Assembly (NCBI GenBank): GCA_963853835.1
Contig: OY970826.1
Location: 71,852,929 to 71,916,928, forward strand
Length of the DNA: 64,000 bases
Reading direction: 5' to 3'
DNA from: Calendula officinalis
Lineage: Eukaryota; Streptophyta; Magnoliopsida; Asterales; Asteraceae
In this document: positions 27,739-42,500 of the stretch, piece after piece
Numbering within the stretch: position 1 is the first letter of the stretch
Layout: each line of letters starts with the position of its first letter
Notes under the pieces: generated by a model
What the model was told of the DNA's origin: nothing
The model's database searches: none
The model's input: only the letters and a program-made list of their open reading frames with translations
Position numbers and translations under genes: made by a program

Positions 27739-29953
27739 CTAGGAAAAATAAAACCCTATAAATATGAAAATCAAAGTTTTATTGTCAAAAGTTTCCTCGG
27801 GTAGCCAAAATACACACCCAAGGAAACATAAAACCCTAAAAATAGGAAAAGACACCCTAGGAAACATAAAACCCCAAAAATTGGAAAATTAGTCATATAT
27901 GGTTTCCTCGGGTAGACAAAATACACACCCAAGGAAACACAAACCATAAAAATTGAAATATAGTTCATAATTGTCATAGTTAGTTTCCTCGGGTGCACAA
28001 CTATACACCCTAGGAAACATAAAACCTTAAAAATAGGAAAATTAAACTTTTATTGTCAAAAGTTGGTTTCCACGGGTAGATAAAATTAACACCCAAGGAA
28101 ACACAAACCCTGAAAACAGGAAAATAATATATAATTGTCACGGTTAGTTTCCTCGGGTACACAACTACACACCCTAGGAAACATAAAACCCTAAAAATAG
28201 AAAGATCAAACTTTTATTGTCAAAATTTAGTTTCCCCGGGTAGCCAAAATATACACCCAAGGAAACATAAAACCCTAAAAATAGGAAAACACACCCTAGG
28301 ACACATAAAACCACAAAAATAGGAAAATTAGTCATATATGGTTTCCTCGGGTAGACAAAATACACATCCAAAGAAACACAAACCTTAAAAATTGGAAAAT
28401 AGTTTATAATTGTCAGAGTTAGTTTCCTCGGGTGCACAACTACACACCCTAGGAAACATAAAACCCTAAAAATAGGAAAACACACCCTAGGAAACATAAA
28501 ACCCCAAAACTTGGAACATTAGTCATATATGGTTTCCTCGGGTAGACAAAATACACACCCAAGGAAACACAAACCCTAAAAATTGGAAACTAGTTCATAA
28601 TTGTTATAGTTAGTTTCCTCGGGACCACAACTACACACCCCAGGAAACATAAAACACAAAAAATATAAAAATCAAACTTTTATTGTCAAAAGTTGGTTTC
28701 CTCGGGTAGCCTAAATACACACCCAAGGAAACATAAAACCCTAAAAACAGGAAAACACACCCTAGGAAACATAAAACCCCAAAAATAGGAAAATTAGTCA
28801 TATATGGTTTCCTCGGGTAGACAAAATACACACCCAAGGAAACACAAACCCTAAAAATTGAAAAAATAATTTATAATTGTCAGAGTTAGTTTCCTCGGGT
28901 GCACAACTACACACCCTAGGAAACATAAAACCCTAAAAATAGGAAAATTAAACTTTTATTGTCAAAAGTTGGTTTCCCTGGGTAGACAAAATTAACACCC
29001 AAGGAAACACAACTACACACCCTAGGAAACATAAAACCCTAAAAATAGAAAGATCAAACTTTTATTGTCAAAATTTAGTTTCCCCGGGTAGCCAAAATAC
29101 ACACCCAAGGAAACATAAAAACCCTAAAAATAGGAAAACACACCCTAGGAAACATAAAACCCCAAAAATAGGGAAATTAGTCATATATGGTTTCCTCGGG
29201 TAGACAAAATACACATCCAAGGAAACACAAACCCAAAAAATTGGAAAATAGTTTATAATTGTCTAAGTTAGTTTCCTCGGGTGCATAACTACACACCCTA
29301 GGAAACATAAAACACTAAAAATAGGAAAATCAAACTTTTATTGTCAAAAGTTAGTTTCCTCATGTAGCCAAAATACACGCACAAGGAAACATAAAACCCT
29401 AAAAATAGGAAAACACACCCTAGAAAACATAAAACCCCAAAAATAGGAAAATTAGTCATATATGGTTTCCTCGGGTAGACAAAATACACACCCAAGGAAA
29501 CAAAAACCCTAAAAATAGGAAAATAATTTATAATTGTCAGCGTTAGTTTCCTCGGGTGCACAACTACACACCCTAGGAAACATAAAACCCTAAAAATAGG
29601 AAAATTAAACTTTTATTGTCAAAAGTTGGTTTCCACGGGTAGACAAAATTAACACCCAAGGAAACACAACAACACACCCTAGGAAACATAAAACCCTAAA
29701 AATAGAAAGATCAAACTTTTATTGTCAAAATTTAGTTTCCCCGGGTAGCCAAAATACACACCCAAGGAAACATAAAAACCCTAAAAATAGGAAAACACAC
29801 CCTAGGAAACATAAAACCCAAAAATAGGAAAATTAGTCATATATGGTTTCCTCGGGTAGACAAAATACACATCCAAGGAAACATAAACCCAAAAAATTGG
29901 AAAATAGGTTATAATTGTCTAAGTTAGTTTCCTCGGGTGCACAACTACACACC
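27739..29953. repeat. Higher-order repeat, 2215-bp unit
   Basis: A 2219-bp unit with a 4-bp loss near 27790 (aaaagtttcc for aaaagttggtttcc). Confidence 0.83.
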
Positions 29954-30728
29954 CTAGGAAACATAACACCCTATAAATATGAAAATCAAACTTTTATTGT
30001 CAAAAGTTGGTTTCCTCGGGTAGCCAAAATACACACCTAAGGAAACATAAAACCCTAAAAATAGGAAAAGACACCCTAGGAAACATAACACCCCAAAAAT
30101 TGGAAAATTAGTCATATATGGTTTCCTCGGGTAGACAAAATACACACCCAAGGAAACACAAACCATAAAAATTGAAATATAGTTCATAATTGTCATAGTT
30201 AGTTTCCTCGGGTGCACAACTATACACCCTAGGAAACATAAAACCTTAAAAATAGGAAAATTAAACTTTTATTGTCAAAAGTTGGTTTCCACGGGTAGAT
30301 AAAATTAACACCCAAGGAAACACAAACCCTGAAAACAGGAAAATAATATATAATTGTCACGGTTAGTTTCCTCGGGTACACAACTACACACCCTAGGAAA
30401 CATAAAACCCTAAAAATAGAAAGATCAAACTTTTATTGTCAAAATTTAGTTTCCCCGGGTAGCCAAAATATACACCCAAGGAAACATAAAACCCTAAAAA
30501 TAGGAAAACACACCCTAGGACACATAAAACCACAAAAATAGGAAAATTAGTCATATATGGTTTCCTCGGGTAGATAAAATACACATCAAACCCCAAAAAT
30601 AGGAAAATTAGTCATATATGGTTTCCTCGGGTAGACAAAATACACATCCAAGGAAACACAAACCCAAAAAATTGGAAAATAGTTTATAATTGTCTAAGTT
30701 AGTTTCCTCGGGTGCAAAACTACACACC
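29954..30728. repeat. Higher-order repeat, 775-bp deletion derivative
   Basis: Third occurrence of the same deletion junction, near 30581-30594. Here a 775-bp unit follows a single large unit, giving a 2.99-kb period (2219+775). Confidence 0.83.
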
Positions 30729-32947
30729 CTAGGAAACATAAAACCCTATAAATATGAAAATCAAAGTTTTATTGTCAAAAGTTGGTTTCCTCGGGTAGCC
30801 AAAATACACACCCAAGGAAACATAAAACCCTAAAAATAGGAAAAGACACCCTAGGAAACATAAAACCCCAAAAATTGGAAAATTAGTCATATATGGTTTC
30901 CTCGGGTAGACAAAATACACACCCAAGGAAACACAAACCATAAAAATTGAAATATAGTTCATAATTGTCATAGTTAGTTTCCTCGGGTGCACAACTATAC
31001 ACCCTAGGAAACATAAAACCTTAAAAATAGGAAAATTAAACTTTTATTGTCAAACGTTGGTTTCCACGGGTAGATAAAATTAACACCCAAGGAAACACAA
31101 ACCCTGAAAACAGGAAAATAATATATAATTGTCACGGTTAGTTTCCTCGGGTACACAACTACACACCCTAGGAAACATAAAACCCTAAAAATAGAAAGAT
31201 CAAACTTTTATTGTCAAAATTTAGTTTCCCCGGGTAGCCAAAATATACACCCAAGGAAACATAAAACCCTAAAAATAGGAAAACACACCCTAGGACACAT
31301 AAAACCACAAAAATAGGAAAATTAGTCATATATGGTTTCCTCGGGTAGACAAAATACACATCCAAAGAAACACAAACCTTAAAAATTGGAAAATAGTTTA
31401 TAATTGTCAGAGTTAGTTTCCTCGGGTGCACAACTACACACCCTAGGAAACATAAAACCCTAAAAATAGGAAAACACACCCTAGGAAACATAAAACCCCA
31501 AAACTTGGAACATTAGTCATATATGGTTTCCTCGGGTAGACAAAATACACACCCAAGGAAACACAAACCCTAAAAATTGGAAACTAGTTCATAATTGTTA
31601 TAGTTAGTTTCCTCGGGACCACAACTACACACCCCAGGAAACATAAAACACAAAAAATATAAAAATCAAACTTTTATTGTCAAAAGTTGGTTTCCTCGGG
31701 TAGCCTAAATACACACCCAAGGAAACATAAAACCCTAAAAACAGGAAAACACACCCTAGGAAACATAAAACCCCAAAAATAGGAAAATTAGTCATATATG
31801 GTTTCCTCGGGTAGACAAAATACACACCCAAGGAAACACAAACCCTAAAAATTGAAAAAATAATTTATAATTGTCAGAGTTAGTTTCCTCGGGTGCACAA
31901 CTACACACCCTAGGAAACATAAAACCCTAAAAATAGGAAAATTAAACTTTTATTGTCAAAAGTTGGTTTCCCTGGGTAGACAAAATTAACACCCAAGGAA
32001 ACACAACTACACACCCTAGGAAACATAAAACCCTAAAAATAGAAAGATCAAACTTTTATTGTCAAAATTTAGTTTCCCCGGGTAGCCAAAATACACACCC
32101 AAGGAAACATAAAAACCCTAAAAACAGGAAAACACACCCTAGGAAACATAAAACCCCAAAAATAGGGAAATTAGTCATATATGGTTTCCTCGGGTAGACA
32201 AAATACACATCCAAGGAAACACAAACCCAAAAAATTGGAAAATAGTTTATAATTGTCTAAGTTAGTTTCCTCGGGTGCATAACTACACACCCTAGGAAAC
32301 ATAAAACACTAAAAATAGGAAAATCAAACTTTTATTGTCAAAAGTTAGTTTCCTCAGGTAGCCAAAATACACGCACAAGGAAACATAAAACCCTAAAAAT
32401 AGGAAAACACACCCTAGAAAACATAAAACCCCAAAAATAGGAAAATTAGTCATATATGGTTTCCTCGGGTAGACAAAATACACACCCAAGGAAACAAAAA
32501 CCCTAAAAATAGGAAAATAATTTATAATTGTCAGTGTTAGTTTCCTCGGGTGCACAACTACACACCCTAGGAAACATAAAACCCTAAAAATAGGAAAATT
32601 AAACTTTTATTGTCAAAAGTTGGTTTCCACGGGTAGACAAAATTAACACCCAAGGAAACACAACAACACACCCTAGGAAACATAAAACCCTAAAAATAGA
32701 AAGATCAAACTTTTATTGTCAAAATTTAGTTTCCCCGGGTAGCCAAAATACACACCCAAGGAAACATAAAAACCCTAAAAATAGGAAAACACACCCTAGG
32801 AAACATAAAACCCAAAAATAGGAAAATTAGTCATATATGGTTTCCTTGGGTAGACAAAATACACATCCAAGGAAACACAAACCCAAAAAATTGGAAAATA
32901 GGTTATAATTGTCTAAGTTAGTTTCCTCGGGTGCACAACTACACACC
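30729..32947. repeat. Higher-order repeat, 2219-bp unit
   Basis: Full-length unit. It shares the aaaacttgg and aaaacacaaaaaat variants with the unit at 27739 (for example 28508 and 31502), so these two are close sisters. Confidence 0.83.
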
Positions 32948-34510
32948 CTAGGAAACATAAAACCCTATAAATATGAAAATCAAACTTTTATTGTCAAAAG
33001 TTGGTTTCCTCGGGTAGCCAAAATACACACCCAATGAAACATAAAACCCTAAAAATAGGAAAAGACACCCTAGGAAACATAAAACCCCAAAAATTGGAAA
33101 ATGAGTCATATATGGTTTCCTCGGGTAGACAAAATACACACCCAAGGAAACACAAACCATAAAAATTGAAATATAGTTCATAATTGTCATAGATAGTTTC
33201 CTCGGGTGCACAACTATACACCCTAGGAAACATAGAACCTTAAAAATAGGAAAATTAAACTTTTATTGTCAAAAGTTGGTTTCCACGGGTAGATAAAATT
33301 AACACCCAAGGAAACACAAACCCTGAAAACAGGAAAATAATATATAATTGTCACGGTTAGTTTCCTCGGGTACACAACTACACACCCTAGGAAACATAAA
33401 ACCCTAAAAATAGAAAGATCAAACTTTTATTGTCAAAATTTAGTTTCCCCGGGTAGCCAAAATATACACCCAAGGAAACATAAAACCCTAAAAATAGGAA
33501 AACACACCCTAGGACACATAAAACCACAAAAATAGGAAAATTAGTCATATATGGTTTCCTCGGGTAGATAAAATACACATCCAAAGAAACACAAACCTTA
33601 AAAATTGGAAAATAGTTTATAATTGTCAGAGTTAGTTTCCTCGGGTGCACAACTACACACCCTAGGAAACATAAAACCCTAAAAATAGGAAAACACACCC
33701 TAGGAAACATAAAACCCCAAAAATTGGAACATTAGTCATATATGGTTTCCTCGGGTAGACAAAATACACACCCAAGGAAACACAAACCCTAAAAATTGGA
33801 AACTAGTTCATAATTGTTATAGTTAGTTTCCTCGGGACCACAACTACACACCCCAGGAAACATAAAACACTAAAAATATAAAAATCAAACTTTTATTGTC
33901 AAAAGTTGGTTTCCTCGGGTAGCCTAAATACACACCCAAGGAAACATAAAACCCTAAAAACAGGAAAACACACCCTAGGAAACATAAAACCCCAAAAATA
34001 GGAAAATTAGTCATATATGGTTTCCTCGGGTAGACAAAATACACACCCAAGGAAACACAAACCCTAAAAATTGAAAAAATAATTTATAATTGTCAGAGTT
34101 AGTTTCCTCGGGTGCACAACTACACACCCTGGGAAACATAAAACCCTAAAAATAAGAAAATTAAACTTTTATTGTCAAAAGTTGGTTTCCCTGGGTAGAC
34201 AAAATTAACACCCAAGGAAACAAAACTACACACCCGAGGAAACATAAAACCCTAAAAATAGAAAGATCAAACTTGTATTTTCAAAATTTAGTTTCCCCGG
34301 GTAGCCAAAATACACACCCAAGGAAACATAAAAACCCTAAAAATAGGAAAACACACCCTAGGAAACATAAAACCCCAAAAATAGGAAAATTAGTCATATA
34401 TGGTTTCCTCGGGTAGACAAAATACACATCCAAGGAAACACAAACCCAAAAAATTGGAAAATAGTTTATAATTGTCTAAGTTAGTTTCCTCGGGTGCACA
34501 ACTACACACC
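32948..34510. repeat. Higher-order repeat, truncated 1563-bp unit
   Basis: Intervals 439, 466 and 658 follow the 2219-bp plan. At 34511 the pattern changes to a hybrid of the 658- and 656-interval blocks, marking the edge of the regular higher-order region. Confidence 0.75.
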
Positions 34511-37500
34511 CTAGGAAACATAAAACACTAAAAATAGGAAAATCAAACTTTTATTGTCAAAAGTTGGTTTCCTCGGGTAGCCAAAATACACACCCAAGGA
34601 AACATAAAAACCTAAAAATAGGAAAAGACACCCTAGGAAACATAAAACCCCAAAAATTGGAAAATTAGTCATATATGGTTTCCTCGGGTAGACAAAATAC
34701 ACACCCAAGGAAACACAAACCCAAAAAATTGAAATATAGTTCATAATTGTCATAGTTAGTTTCCTCGGGTGCACAACTATACACCCTAGGAAACATAAAA
34801 CCTTAAAAATAGGAAAATTAAACTTTTATTGTCAAAAGTTGGTTTCCACGGGTAGATAAAATTAACACCCAAGGAAACACAAACCCTGAAAACAGGAAAA
34901 TAATATATAATTGTCACGGTTAGTTTCCTCGGGTACACAACTACACACCCTAGGAAACATAAAACCCTAAAAATAGAAAGATCAAACTTTTATTGTCAAA
35001 ATTTAGTTACCCCGGGTAGCCAAAATATACACCCAAGGAAACATAAAACCCTAAAAATAGGAAAACACACCCTAGGACACATAAAACCACAAAAATAGGA
35101 AAATTAGTCATATATGGTTTCCTCGGGTAGACAAAATACACATCCAAAGAAACACAAACCTTAAAAATTGGAAAATAGTTTATAATTGTCAGAGTTAGTT
35201 TCCTCGGGTGCACAACTACACACCCTAGGAAACATAAAACCCTAAAAATAGGAAAACACACCCTAGGAAACATAAAACCCCCAAAATTGGAACATTAGTC
35301 ATATATGGTTTCCTCGGGTAGACAAAATACACACCCAAGGAAACACAAACCCTAAAAATTGGAAACTAGTTCATAATTGTTATAGTTAGTTTCCTCGGGT
35401 GCATAACTACACACCTTAGGAAACATAAAACCATAAAAATATAAAAATCAAACTTTTATTGTCAAAAGTTGGTTTCCTCGGGTAGCCTAAATACACACCC
35501 AAGGAAACATAAAACCCTAAAAACAGGAAAACACACCCTAGGAAACATATAACCCCAAAAATAGGAAAATTAGTCATATATGGTTTCCTCGGGTAGACAA
35601 AATACACACCCAAGGAAACACAAACCCTAAAAATTGAAAAAATAATTTATAATTGTCAGAGTTAGTTTCCTCGGGTGCACAACTACACACCCTAGGAAAC
35701 ATAAAACCCTAAAAATAAGAAAATTAAACTTTTATTGTCAAAAGTTGGTTTCCCTGGGTAGACAAAATTAACACCCAAGGAAACACTAACCCTAAAAATA
35801 GGAAAATAATATATAATTGTCATGGTTAGTTTCCTCGGGTACACAACTACACACCCTAGGAAACATAAAACTCTAAAAATAGAAAGATCAAACTTTTATT
35901 GTCAAAAGTTAGTTTCCCCGGGTAGCCAAAATACACACCCAAGGAAACATAAAACCCTAAAAATAGGAAAACACACCCTAGGAAACATAAAACCCCAAAA
36001 ATACGACAATTAGTCATATATGGTTTCCTCGGGTAGACAAAATTCACACCCAAGGAAACACAAACCCTAAAAATTGGAAAATAATTTATAATTGTCAGAG
36101 TTAGTTTCCTCGGGTGTACAACTAGTCAACTACACACCCTAGGAAACATAAAATCTTAAAAATAAGAAAATTAAACTTTTATTGTCAAAAGTTGGTTTTC
36201 ACGGGTAGACAAAATTAACACCCAAGGAAACACAAACCCTGAAGTGTCATGGTTAGTTTCCTCGGGTACACAATTACACACCATAGGAAACATAAAACTC
36301 TAAAAATAGAAAGTTCAAACTTTTATTGTCCAAAGTTAGTTTCCCCGAGTAGACAAAATACTCACCCAAGGAAACGTAAAACCCTAAAAATAGGAAAACG
36401 CACCCTAGGAAACATAAAACCCCAAAAATAGGAAAATTAGTCATATATGGTTTCCTCGGATAGACAAAATACACACCCAAGGAAACACAAACCCTAAAAA
36501 TTGGAAAATAGTTTATAATTGTCAGAGTTAGTTTCCTCGGGTGCACAACTACACACCCTAGGAAACATAAAACCCTAAAAATAGGAAAATCAAACTTTTA
36601 TAATCAAAAGTTGGTTTCCTCGGGTAGCCAAAATACACACTCAAGGAAACATAAAACCCTAAATATAGGAAAACACACCATAGGAAACATAAAACCCAAA
36701 AAATAGGAAAATTAGTCATATATGATTTCCTCGGGTAGACAAAATATACATCCAAGCAAACACAAACCCTAAAAATTGGAAAATAGTTTATAATTGTCAG
36801 AGTTAGTTTCCTCGGGTGCACAACTACACACCCTAGGAATCATAAAACCCTCAAAATATGAAAATTAAACTTTTATTGTCAAAAGTTGGTTTCCTCGGGT
36901 AGCCAATATACACACCCAAGGAAACATAAAACCCTAAAAATAGGAAAACACACCCAAGGAAACATAAAACTCCAAAAATAGGAAAATTAGTCATATATGG
37001 TTTCCCCGGGTAGACAAAATTTAAAACCCAAGGAAACACAAACCCTGAAAAATGGAAAATAATATATAATTGTCATGGTTAATTTCCTCGGGTACACAAC
37101 TACACACCGTAGGAAACATAAAACTCTAAAAATAGAAAGATCAAACTTTTAATGTCAAAAGTTAGTTTCCCCGGGTAGCCAAAATACACACCCAAGGAAA
37201 CATAAAATCCTAAAAATGAAAACACACCCTAGGAAACATAAAACCCTAAAAATAGGGTAATTAGTTATATATGGTTTCCTCGGGTAGACAAAATACACAC
37301 CCAAGGAAACACAAACCCTAAAAATAGGAAACTAATTTATAATTGTCAGAGTTAGTTTCCTCTGGTGCACAACTAGTCAACTACACACCCTATAAAACAT
37401 AAAACCCTAAAAATAGGAAAATTAATCTTTTATTGTCAAAACTTGGTTTCCCCGGGTAGACAAAATTAACACCCAAGGAAACACAAACCTTGAAAATAGG

Positions 37501-39582
37501 AAAATAATATATAATTGTCATGGTTAGTTTCCTTAGGTACACAACTACACACCCTAAGAAACATAAAACCCTAAAAATAAAAGGATCAAACTTTTATTGT
37601 CAAAAGTTAGTTTCCCCGGGTAGCCAAAATACACACCCAAGGAAACATAAAACCCTAAAAATAGGAAAACACACCATAGGAAACATAAAACCCCAAAAAT
37701 AGGAAAATTAGTCATATATGGTTTCCTAGGGTAGACAAAATACACATCCAAGGAAACACAAACCCTAGAAATTGGAAAAAATTTTATAATTGTCAGAGTT
37801 AGTTTCCTCGGTGCACAACTATACACCCTAGGAAACATAAAACCCTAAAAATATGAAAATCAAACTTTTATTGTCAAAAGTTGGTTTCCTCAGGTAGCTA
37901 AAATACACGCACAAGGAAACATAAAACCCTAAAAATAGGAAAACACACCCTAGAAAACATAAAACCCCAAAAATAGGAAAATTAGTCATATATGGTTTCC
38001 TCGGGTAGACAAAATATACACCCGAGGAAACACAAACCCTAAAAATAGGAAAATAATTTATAATTGTCAGAGTTAGTTTCCTCAGGTGCACAACTACACA
38101 ACCTAGGAAACATTAAACCCGAAAAATAGGAAAAAATCAAACTTTTATTGTCAAAAGTTGGTTTCCTCGGGTAGACAAAATACACACCCAAGGAAACACA
38201 AACCTTGAAAATAGGAAAATAATATATAATTGTGAAGGTTAGTTTCCTCGGGTCCACAACTACACACTCCAGGAAACATAAAACACTAAAAATAGGAAAA
38301 TCAAACTTTTATTGTCAAAAGTTGGTTTCCTAAGGTAGCCAAAATACACGCACAAGGAAACATAAAACCCTAAAAATAGGAAAACACACCCTAGAAAACA
38401 TAAAACCCCAAAAATAGGAAAATTAGTCATATATGGTTTCCTCGGGTAGACAAAATACACACCCAAGGAAACAAAAACCCTAAAAATAGGAAAATAATTT
38501 ATAATTGTCAGTGTTAGTTTCCTCGGGTGCACAACTACACACCCTAGGAAACATAAAACCCTAAAAATAGGAAAATTAAACTTTTATTGTCAAAAGTTGG
38601 TTTCCACGGGTAGACAAAATTAACACCCAAGGAAACACAACTACACACCCTAGGAAACATAAAACCCTAAAAATAGAAAGATCAAACTTTTATTGTCAAA
38701 ATTTAGTTTCCCCGGGTAACCAAAATACACACCCAAGGAAACATAAAAACCCTAAAAATAGGAAAACACACCCTAGCAAACATAAAACCCCAAAAATAGG
38801 AAAATTAGTCATATATGGTTTCCTCGGGTAGACAAAATACACATCCAAGGAAACACAAACCCAAAAAATTGGAAAATAGTTTATAATTGGCTAAGTTAGT
38901 TTCCTCGGGTGCACAACTACACACCCTAGGAAACATAAAACACTAAAAATAGGAAAATCAAACTTTTATTGTCAAAAGTTGGTTTCCTCAGGTAGCCAAA
39001 ATACACGCACAAGGAAATATAAAACCCTAAAAATAGGAAAACACACCCTAGAAAACATAAAACCCCAAAAATAGGAAAATTAGTCATATATGGTTTCCTC
39101 GGGTAGACAAAATACACACCCAAGGAAACAAAAACCCTAAAAATAGGAAAATAATTTATAATTGTCAGTGTTAGTTTCCTCGGGTGCACAACTACACACC
39201 CTAGGAAACATAAAACCCTAAAAATAGGAAAATTAAACTTTTATTGTCAAAAGTTGGTTTCCACGGGTAGACAAAATTAACACCCAAGGAAACACAACTA
39301 CACACCCTAGGAAACATAAAACCCTAAAAATAGAAAGATCAAAGTTTTATTGTCAAAATTTAGTTTCCCCGGGTAGCCAAAATACACACCCAAGGAAACA
39401 TAAAAACCCTAAAAATAGGAAAACACACCCTAAGAAACATAAAACCCCAAAAATAGGAAAATTAGTCATATATGGTTTCCTCGGGTAGACAAAATACACA
39501 TCCAAGGAAACACAAACCCAAAAAATTGGAAAATAGTTTATAATTGTCTAAGTTAGTTTCCTCGGGTGCACAACTACACACC
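34511..39582. repeat. 5.07-kb satellite segment, copy 1
   Basis: Positions in this segment recur about 5051 bp downstream: 34950/40001, 35416/40467, 35822/40873, 36249/41300 and 36851/41902. At the left end the offset is 5072 because the second copy lacks 21 bp near 39700. It joins end modules of the higher-order block to the AACTAGTC-variant modules seen at 7.5-11.4 kb. Confidence 0.8.
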
Positions 39583-42500
39583 CTAGGAAACATAAAACCC
39601 TATAAATATGAAAATCAAACTTTTATTGTCAAAAGTTGGTTTCCTCGGGTAGCCAAAATACACACCCAAGGAAACATAAAACCCTAAAAATAGGAAAAGA
39701 CACCAAATTGGAAAATTAGTCATATATGGTTTCCTCGGGTAGACAAAATACACACCCAAGGAAACACAAACCCTAAAAATTGAAATATAGTTCATAATTG
39801 TCATAGTTAGTTTCCTCGGGTGCACAACTATACACCCTAGGAAACATAAAACCTTAAAAATAGGAAAATTAAACTTTTATTGTCAAAAGTTGGTTTCCAC
39901 GGGTAGATAAAATTAACACCCAAGGAAACACAAACCCTGAAAACAGGAAAATAATATATAATTGTCACGGTTAGTTTCCTCGGGTACACAACTACACACC
40001 CTAGGAAACATAAAACCCTAAAAATAGAAAGATCAAACTTTTATTGTCAAAATTTAGTTTCCCCTGGTAGCCAAAATATACACCCAAGGAAACATAAAAC
40101 CCTAAAAATAGGAAAACACACCCTAGGACACATAAAACCACAAAAATAGGAAAATTAGTCATATATGGTTTCCTCGGGTAGACAAAATACACATCCAAAG
40201 AAACACAAACCTTAAAAATTGGATAATAGTTTATAATTGTCAGAGTTAGTTTCCTCGGGTGCACAACTACACACCCTAGGAAACATAAAACCCTAAAAAT
40301 AGGAAAACACTCCCTAGGAAACATAAAACCCCAAAAATTGGAACATTAGAAATATATGGTTTCCTCGGGTAGACAAAATACACACCCAAGGAAACACAAA
40401 CCCTAAAAATTGGAAACTAGTTCATAATTATTATAGTTAGTTTCCTCGGGTGCACAACTACACACCTTAGGAAACATAAAACCATAAAAATATAAAAATC
40501 AAACTTTTATTGTCAAAAGTTGGTTTCCTCGGGTAGCTTAAATACACACCCAAGGAAACATAAAACCCTTAAAACAGGAAAACACACCCTAGGAAACATA
40601 AAACCCCAAAAATAGGAAAATTAGTCATATATGGTTTCCTCGGGTAGACAAAATACACACACAAGGAAACACAAACCTTAAAAATTGAAAAAATAATTTA
40701 TAATTGTCAGAGTTAGTTTCCTCGGGTGCACAACTACACACCCTAGGAAACATAAAACCCTAAAAATAAGAAAATTAAACTTTTATTGTCAAAAGTTGGT
40801 TTCCCTGGGTAGACAAAATTAACACCCAAGGAAACACTAACCCTAAAAATAGGAAAATAATATATAATTGTCATGGTTAGTTTCCTCGGGTACACAACTA
40901 CACACCCTAGGAAACATAAAACTCTAAAAATAGAAAGATCAAACTTTTATTGTCAAAAGTTAGTTTCCCCGGGTAGCCAAAATACACACCCAAGGAAACA
41001 TAAAACCCTAAAAATAGGAAAACACACCCTAGGAAACATAAAACCCCAAAAATACGAAAATTAGTCATATATGGTTTCCTCGGGTAGACAAAATACACAC
41101 CCAAGGAAACACAAACCCTAAAAATTGGAAAATAATTTATAATTGTCAGAGTTAGTTTCCTCGGGTGCACAACTAGTCAACTACACACCCTAGGAAACAT
41201 AAAATCTTAAAAATAAGAAAATTAAACTTTTATTGTCAAAAGTTGGTTTCCACGGGTAGACAAAATTAACACCCAAGGAAACACAAACCCTGAAGTATCA
41301 TGGTTAGTTTCCTCGGGTACACAACTACACACCATAGGAAACATAAAACTCTAAAAATAGAAAGTTCAAACTTTTATTGTCCAAAGTTAGTTTCCCCGAG
41401 TAGCCAAAATACTCACCCAAGGAAACGTAAAACCCTAAAAATAGGAAAACGCACCCTAGGAAACATAAAACCCCAAAAATAGGAAAATTAGTCATATATG
41501 GTTTCCTCGGATAGACAAAATACACACCCAAGGAAACACAAACCCTAAAAATTAGAAAATAGTTTATAATTGTCAGAGTTAGTTTCCTCGGGTGCACAAC
41601 TACACACCCTAGGAAACATAAAACCCTAAAAATAGGAAAATCAAAATTTTATAATCAAAAGTTGGTTTCCTCGGGTAGCCAAAATACACACCCAAGGAAA
41701 CATAAAACCCTAAATATAGGAAAACACACCATAGGAAACATAAAACCCAAAAAATAGGAAAATTAGTCATATATGATTTCCTCGGGTAGACAAAATATAC
41801 ATCCAAGCAAACACAAACCTTAAAAAATGGAAAATAGTTTATAATTGTCAGAGTTAGTTTCCTCGGGTGCACAACTACACACCCTAGGAAACATAAAACC
41901 CTCAAAATATGAAAATCAAACTTTTATTGTCAAAAGTTGGTTTCCTCGGGTAGCCAATATACACACCCAAGGAAACATAAAACCCTAAAAATAGGAAAAC
42001 ACACCCAAGGAAACATAAAACTCCAAAAATAGGAAAATTAGTCATATATGGTTTCCCCGGGTAGACAAAATTTAAAACCCCAGGAAACACAAACCCTGAA
42101 AAATGGAAAATAATATATAATTGTCATGGTTAATTTCCTCGGGTACACAACTACACACCGTAGGAAACATAAAACTCTAAAAATAGAAAGACCAAACTTT
42201 TAATGTCAAAAGTTAGTTTCCTCGGGTAGCCAAAATACACACCCAAGGAAACATAAAACCCTAAAAATATGAAAACACACCCTAGGAAATATAAAACCCT
42301 AAAAATAGGGTAATTAGTCATATATGGTTTCCTCGGGTAGACAAAATACACACCCAAGGAAACACAAACCCTAAAAATAGGAAACTAATTTATAATTGTC
42401 AGAGTTAGTTTCCTCGGGTGCACAACTAGTCAACTACACACCCTAGAAAACATAAAACCCTAAAAATAGGAAAATTAAACTTTTATTGTCAAAACTTGGT

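Larger units (their letters stand above)
12481..35415. repeat. Satellite higher-order repeat block
   Basis: The most regular part of the array. Homologous positions recur with intervals 439, 466, 658 and 656 bp, which sum to a 2219-bp repeat. The basic 439-bp unit is five modules, A(83) B(111) C(81) A(83) C'(81). The 466-bp interval contains an A/B hybrid module of about 110 bp. From 13165 the large repeats run 2219, 2075, 2219, 775, then 2218, 2074, 2219, 775, then 2215, 775, 2219 (truncated) bp. Copies look almost identical by eye, which suggests recent amplification. Short minus-strand frames recur once per unit and are not genes. Confidence 0.92.
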
